A stretch of DNA of 7,842 nt from Candidatus Stahliibacteriota bacterium. GTDB taxonomy: Bacteria > Hydrothermota > Tepidihabitantia > SM23-42. This document shows, one piece after another, positions 4,791 through 7,842 of the stretch (position 1 is its first letter; each line of letters begins with the position of its first letter). Both the position numbers and the translations under genes were made by a program. The DNA lies in the NCBI GenBank assembly GCA_030613445.1, contig JAUWLY010000123.1:1-7842 (forward strand). Direction: 5' to 3'. The notes beneath the pieces were generated by a model. The model was not told the DNA's origin. It saw nothing but the letters and a program-made list of their open reading frames with translations, and did not search any database.

Positions 4791-7700
4791 GAAAATCTTT
4801 AAATCGTGCTCTGGCAACTTCTAAAATCTCTCTAACCAGTAATTCAAGTTTATCTTCAGGAAAGTTTTTCGCTCTGAGCACTTCTTTTATTCCCCGACGC
4901 ATTTCTTTCTGCACGTCTTCTTTTTCTATCCAGTCAATAACCGCATGTGCTTTTATTGTTTCTGTAATTTTCTTCGCGAATGCGCATCTTTCTTCATCAT
5001 CGCCACTGTACAATTCTACACTATATGCCTCTAATAACCCGTAAAAAGGAAACTCTTCTTTCGGATCCAATCCTTTATTCATAGCGATGCGATCCCTACT
5101 CTCATCTTGTTTCTTCAGGTTCATCAATCCTTTGAAATATTCAGCATCATCTATGCGGCGCATGCGATCAGCCTTAATCAGATTTTCGAGCTGCTCCTGC
5201 AATGATTCATAGAAGGCTGGATCTTCACCGATTTTTGTACTAATAGATTCGGCCAAAGCATGCTCAACATGACTCGCCTTAGCCTTGGTGCTTCCTTTCA
5301 CCGCGAGTTTTTCCTTGAAATCAGGCGCGGTTATGCTGATTGGAGCGAGTAAGTTCTCAATTCCCAAGTCCCTGATATGCGCATGAATAAGGGCTTCAAC
5401 TTTCTTGCTGCAGTTCTCCAGACTCAATTTATCATCGCGATACAGATTACGGGCACCTTCACGTATTACTCCAAGCCACTTAAAATCCTTTAAATACGGA
5501 TCAACGCACGGATCAGGCATGAGTATATCTATACTATGCGCAAGATTTCTGAATAGTACCTCAAAATTCGATCGCACATCATCAGGTTTTAGTATTTCCA
5601 GACATGTCTGCAAAACCTCTTTAGGATGAGCATCACGGTTTACTTTTTTAAATATTGCATGTGCTTTTGCATGAAATTCTCTTACACATTCTAGTTCATG
5701 CTTAAAATCATCAACGCTGAACATGCCATGCAGATCTTCTTCATCAAATATCTCTAAAGCTTTTGCCAGTTCGCGTCCAACTCCGGCATAATCAACGATT
5801 AAACCATACTCTTTTCTCGAGTATGGTCGATTAGTCCGGGCAACCGCCTGCAGGAGCGTATGTTCTTTCATTCTTTGGTCAAGATACATCACCTGCAAAA
5901 TCGGCGCGTCAAAACCGGTCAGTAATTTATCACAGACAATTAGAAATTTTAAAGCATGAGAGGGATTCTGGAATATTTCCTTACCGGTTAAATAATCCTC
6001 TTCTTTAGCAGTGCGTCGATATTTTTCCTTCCACTCTTTCGGGTCGTCATTATTTACCGTAATCACCACTGTAGACCACGATGGATCAATGAGTTTATCC
6101 AGATACATTTTATATTTTACTGCTGTCTTCCTATTAAGTGCTACAATCTGCACTTTAAATCCATTGGCCGCAATCCTCTCGTTATAATGACTCACAATAT
6201 CCATTGTAATGCGCTCTATCCTTCGGTCAGCACTCATAATGGTTTCAGTAGTAGCATAACGGCGTTTAATCTCTACGAGCTCCTTATCGGATTTTTCAGG
6301 AAACAGTTCCTTTAACAATGTATCAATTGACTTTCCCACGACCTGCAGCTTTGCCATGCGGCTCTCGTATTTTATCGGAACGGTTGCTTTGTCTTCCATT
6401 GACTGGTGCATGTCATATCTATCAAGATATTTCTCACCCGGTGGGCTGAAATGTCGATAGGTGTTACGGTCTTTTTTGTTCAATGGGGTGCCGGTGAATG
6501 CAAAGAAACACGCATTGGGCAGGGCTTTACGCATATTCAGCGCAAAACTGCCATACTGTGTACGATGAGCTTCGTCAGTCATTACAATAACATTCTCCGA
6601 TGTTGATAATGGTTTGGAGAGAACCTTTCGGAATTTCTGAACCGTAGTCATGATGGTGCATCCGGTTCCGCTCAATAATTGATAGAGATTCTTTGCTTTT
6701 TTCGCTCGAATCGGATTAGGGAATTTACAATTCTCAAACGTCTCCGTTATTTGATAATCCAACTTCTTTCGATCAGTGACAATAAGTATAATGGGATTAC
6801 CCAATTTTTCTTGTAATCGGCGTAGCTTTACCGCTGCAAAAACCATGAGTAAGGACTTGCCAGATCCCTGCCAGTGCCAAATAATGCCCCGTTTATGTGA
6901 TTCTTCAATCACTCGTTTCACTATTTTATTGACGGCAAAATATTGCTGATAACGACATATCTTCTTGATTGTTCTAAGTTCTTCTTTGCTGTAATCAAAT
7001 ACGACAAAATTTTGAATGATATCAAGCAGGTTCTTTTTCTTTAAAAGACCGGCAATAAGAACTTCCTGCATGGGTGGGTGCTTACTCAAATCTTGCTGGT
7101 CAATCATCCCCATGGAGAGCATCTGCTTTACGGTTGGATGTTCTGCCATATTAGGCAATTTATCGCCGTTTTTGGCTTTCCATTCATGATGCTTATCTGA
7201 CGATACATCAATCGTACCATATTTCGCTCCAAAAAGATTACAACCGATGAGTATTTCATTAGTTCTAAAAAGTTGAGGTATTTCTTCTTGATATCGCAAT
7301 AGTTGCTGCTGTGCATTGAGAATGCCCGTTTTCTTAGCTACCGGGCTTTTACACTCAATAACCACTATTGGAATGCCGTTAATAAAAATGACAATGTCGG
7401 GTCGACAATAATATTTGCCCCTACGGATCCAGAACTGATTGACTACCAAGAATTCATTTTTCTCGATATTGTCAAAGTCTATATACCTGACTGTCTCCTT
7501 ACGTCTGCGCGCTCGGATATCTTGGTCAACTGAGGTGCCAGAGATTAGACGCCTGTGAAATATCCGATTTGCTTCCAGCGTGGTCTGTGCAGGAATATGG
7601 GTGATCTTACGCATGGCTTTGATAATAGATTCTTCAGTAAGATGAGGGTTGATTTCTGTTAGTTTTTTCTTGAGACGGTGATTAAGGATCACGTCGCGGC

Positions 7701-7842
7701 GTGATACCCGCTCGCAATGGTCTATTAAATCAGGGTCAAGCTGATCGCCACGGATATAGGTATAACCGTAGCGCTTAAGCTGCTCGATTGCGGGCTGTTC
7801 AGAAAGAGTATCTTCGTTAAATTTCTCCCGAGTATCTGATGT
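4777..7842 (-). CDS. hsdR: Type I restriction enzyme R subunit, 5' end off the window
   Basis: This subunit of the HsdR/M/S complex uses ATP to pull DNA and then cuts it away from the recognition site. The 1021 residues visible match the usual length of about 1000-1050. Counting the first visible residue as 1, the nuclease site is D149, then E163 and K165 (ECK), followed by Q180-LLR-Y184 (QxxxY). Helicase motifs follow in order: Walker A WQGSGKS (324-330), DEAH (423-426), TGTP (450-453), LTGFDAP (641-647) and QAVARTNR (665-672). The C-terminal part resembles the DUF3387 region of HsdR. The GTG at 7692 is internal. The 50 codons upstream are open and carry the conserved HsdR N-terminus (NEDTLSEQPAIEQLKRYGY), and they contain no start codon, so the true start lies a few codons beyond 7842. 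No frameshift or missing catalytic residue is seen. hsdM and hsdS must be elsewhere, possibly to the right. Confidence 0.96.
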   Translation of the reverse strand, partial: TSDTREKFNEDTLSEQPAIEQLKRYGYTYIRGDQLDPDLIDHCERVSRRDVILNHRLKKKLTEINPHLTEESIIKAMRKITHIPAQTTLEANRIFHRRLISGTSVDQDIRARRRKETVRYIDFDNIEKNEFLVVNQFWIRRGKYYCRPDIVIFINGIPIVVIECKSPVAKKTGILNAQQQLLRYQEEIPQLFRTNEILIGCNLFGAKYGTIDVSSDKHHEWKAKNGDKLPNMAEHPTVKQMLSMGMIDQQDLSKHPPMQEVLIAGLLKKKNLLDIIQNFVVFDYSKEELRTIKKICRYQQYFAVNKIVKRVIEESHKRGIIWHWQGSGKSLLMVFAAVKLRRLQEKLGNPIILIVTDRKKLDYQITETFENCKFPNPIRAKKAKNLYQLLSGTGCTIMTTVQKFRKVLSKPLSTSENVIVMTDEAHRTQYGSFALNMRKALPNACFFAFTGTPLNKKDRNTYRHFSPPGEKYLDRYDMHQSMEDKATVPIKYESRMAKLQVVGKSIDTLLKELFPEKSDKELVEIKRRYATTETIMSADRRIERITMDIVSHYNERIAANGFKVQIVALNRKTAVKYKMYLDKLIDPSWSTVVITVNNDDPKEWKEKYRRTAKEEDYLTGKEIFQNPSHALKFLIVCDKLLTGFDAPILQVMYLDQRMKEHTLLQAVARTNRPYSRKEYGLIVDYAGVGRELAKALEIFDEEDLHGMFSVDDFKHELECVREFHAKAHAIFKKVNRDAHPKEVLQTCLEILKPDDVRSNFEVLFRNLAHSIDILMPDPCVDPYLKDFKWLGVIREGARNLYRDDKLSLENCSKKVEALIHAHIRDLGIENLLAPISITAPDFKEKLAVKGSTKAKASHVEHALAESISTKIGEDPAFYESLQEQLENLIKADRMRRIDDAEYFKGLMNLKKQDESRDRIAMNKGLDPKEEFPFYGLLEAYSVELYSGDDEERCAFAKKITETIKAHAVIDWIEKEDVQKEMRRGIKEVLRAKNFPEDKLELLVREILEVARARFKDFHGKN

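Noticed and set aside
1..7842. CRISPR array or phase-variable simple repeats
   Set aside because: I saw no regularly spaced repeats and no long homopolymer or short tandem tract inside hsdR or the other genes.

Overview
The window reads as a bacterial defence-island segment of fairly low GC. All protein genes lie on the minus strand. The proteins suggest no particular phylum, so I name none. The RAYT-type transposase unit (519-1581) looks richer in G+C than its neighbours, which fits a separate origin.

Reading in the direction of transcription (right to left): (1) a nearly complete type I restriction subunit gene, hsdR, runs off the right edge. Its frame stays open to base 7842, so the GTG at 7692 is an internal valine codon, not the start. 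(2) A small YgjP/DUF45-type zinc metalloprotease gene overlaps the hsdR end by 14 bp and is probably translationally coupled to it. A hairpin plus T-run at 3921-3961 closes this operon. hsdM and hsdS are not in the window. (3) A separate transcription unit follows, with its own promoter (3866-3893) and a strong ribosome binding site. It encodes a large predicted P-loop (STAND/AAA-like) ATPase with two TIR-like or deoxyribosyltransferase-like Rossmann segments in front, the layout of a candidate anti-phage sensor/effector. (4) Its 3' end is interrupted by a Y1 (HUH) transposase element bounded by perfect 25-bp inverted repeats. The last 16 codons of the ATPase frame come from the element, and its stop codon lies inside the -10 box of the transposase promoter. 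(5) A strong minus-strand terminator lies just outside the element.

The left 518 bp contain no credible protein gene. On the plus strand there is a perfect-consensus sigma70-type promoter (170-197) followed by the 5' half of a tRNA-Arg(UCG) that loses tRNA character just after the anticodon arm. Next comes a tight cluster of GAATTC-centred and CTTCCACAA repeats. A broken tRNA at the edge of a restriction/defence cluster suggests an old island boundary, but no integrase gene is visible.

Functionally, HsdR (DNA translocation and cleavage) with its protease partner and the TIR-like/ATPase protein would be two independent defence modules side by side. The transposase element is a later arrival that has altered the second one.
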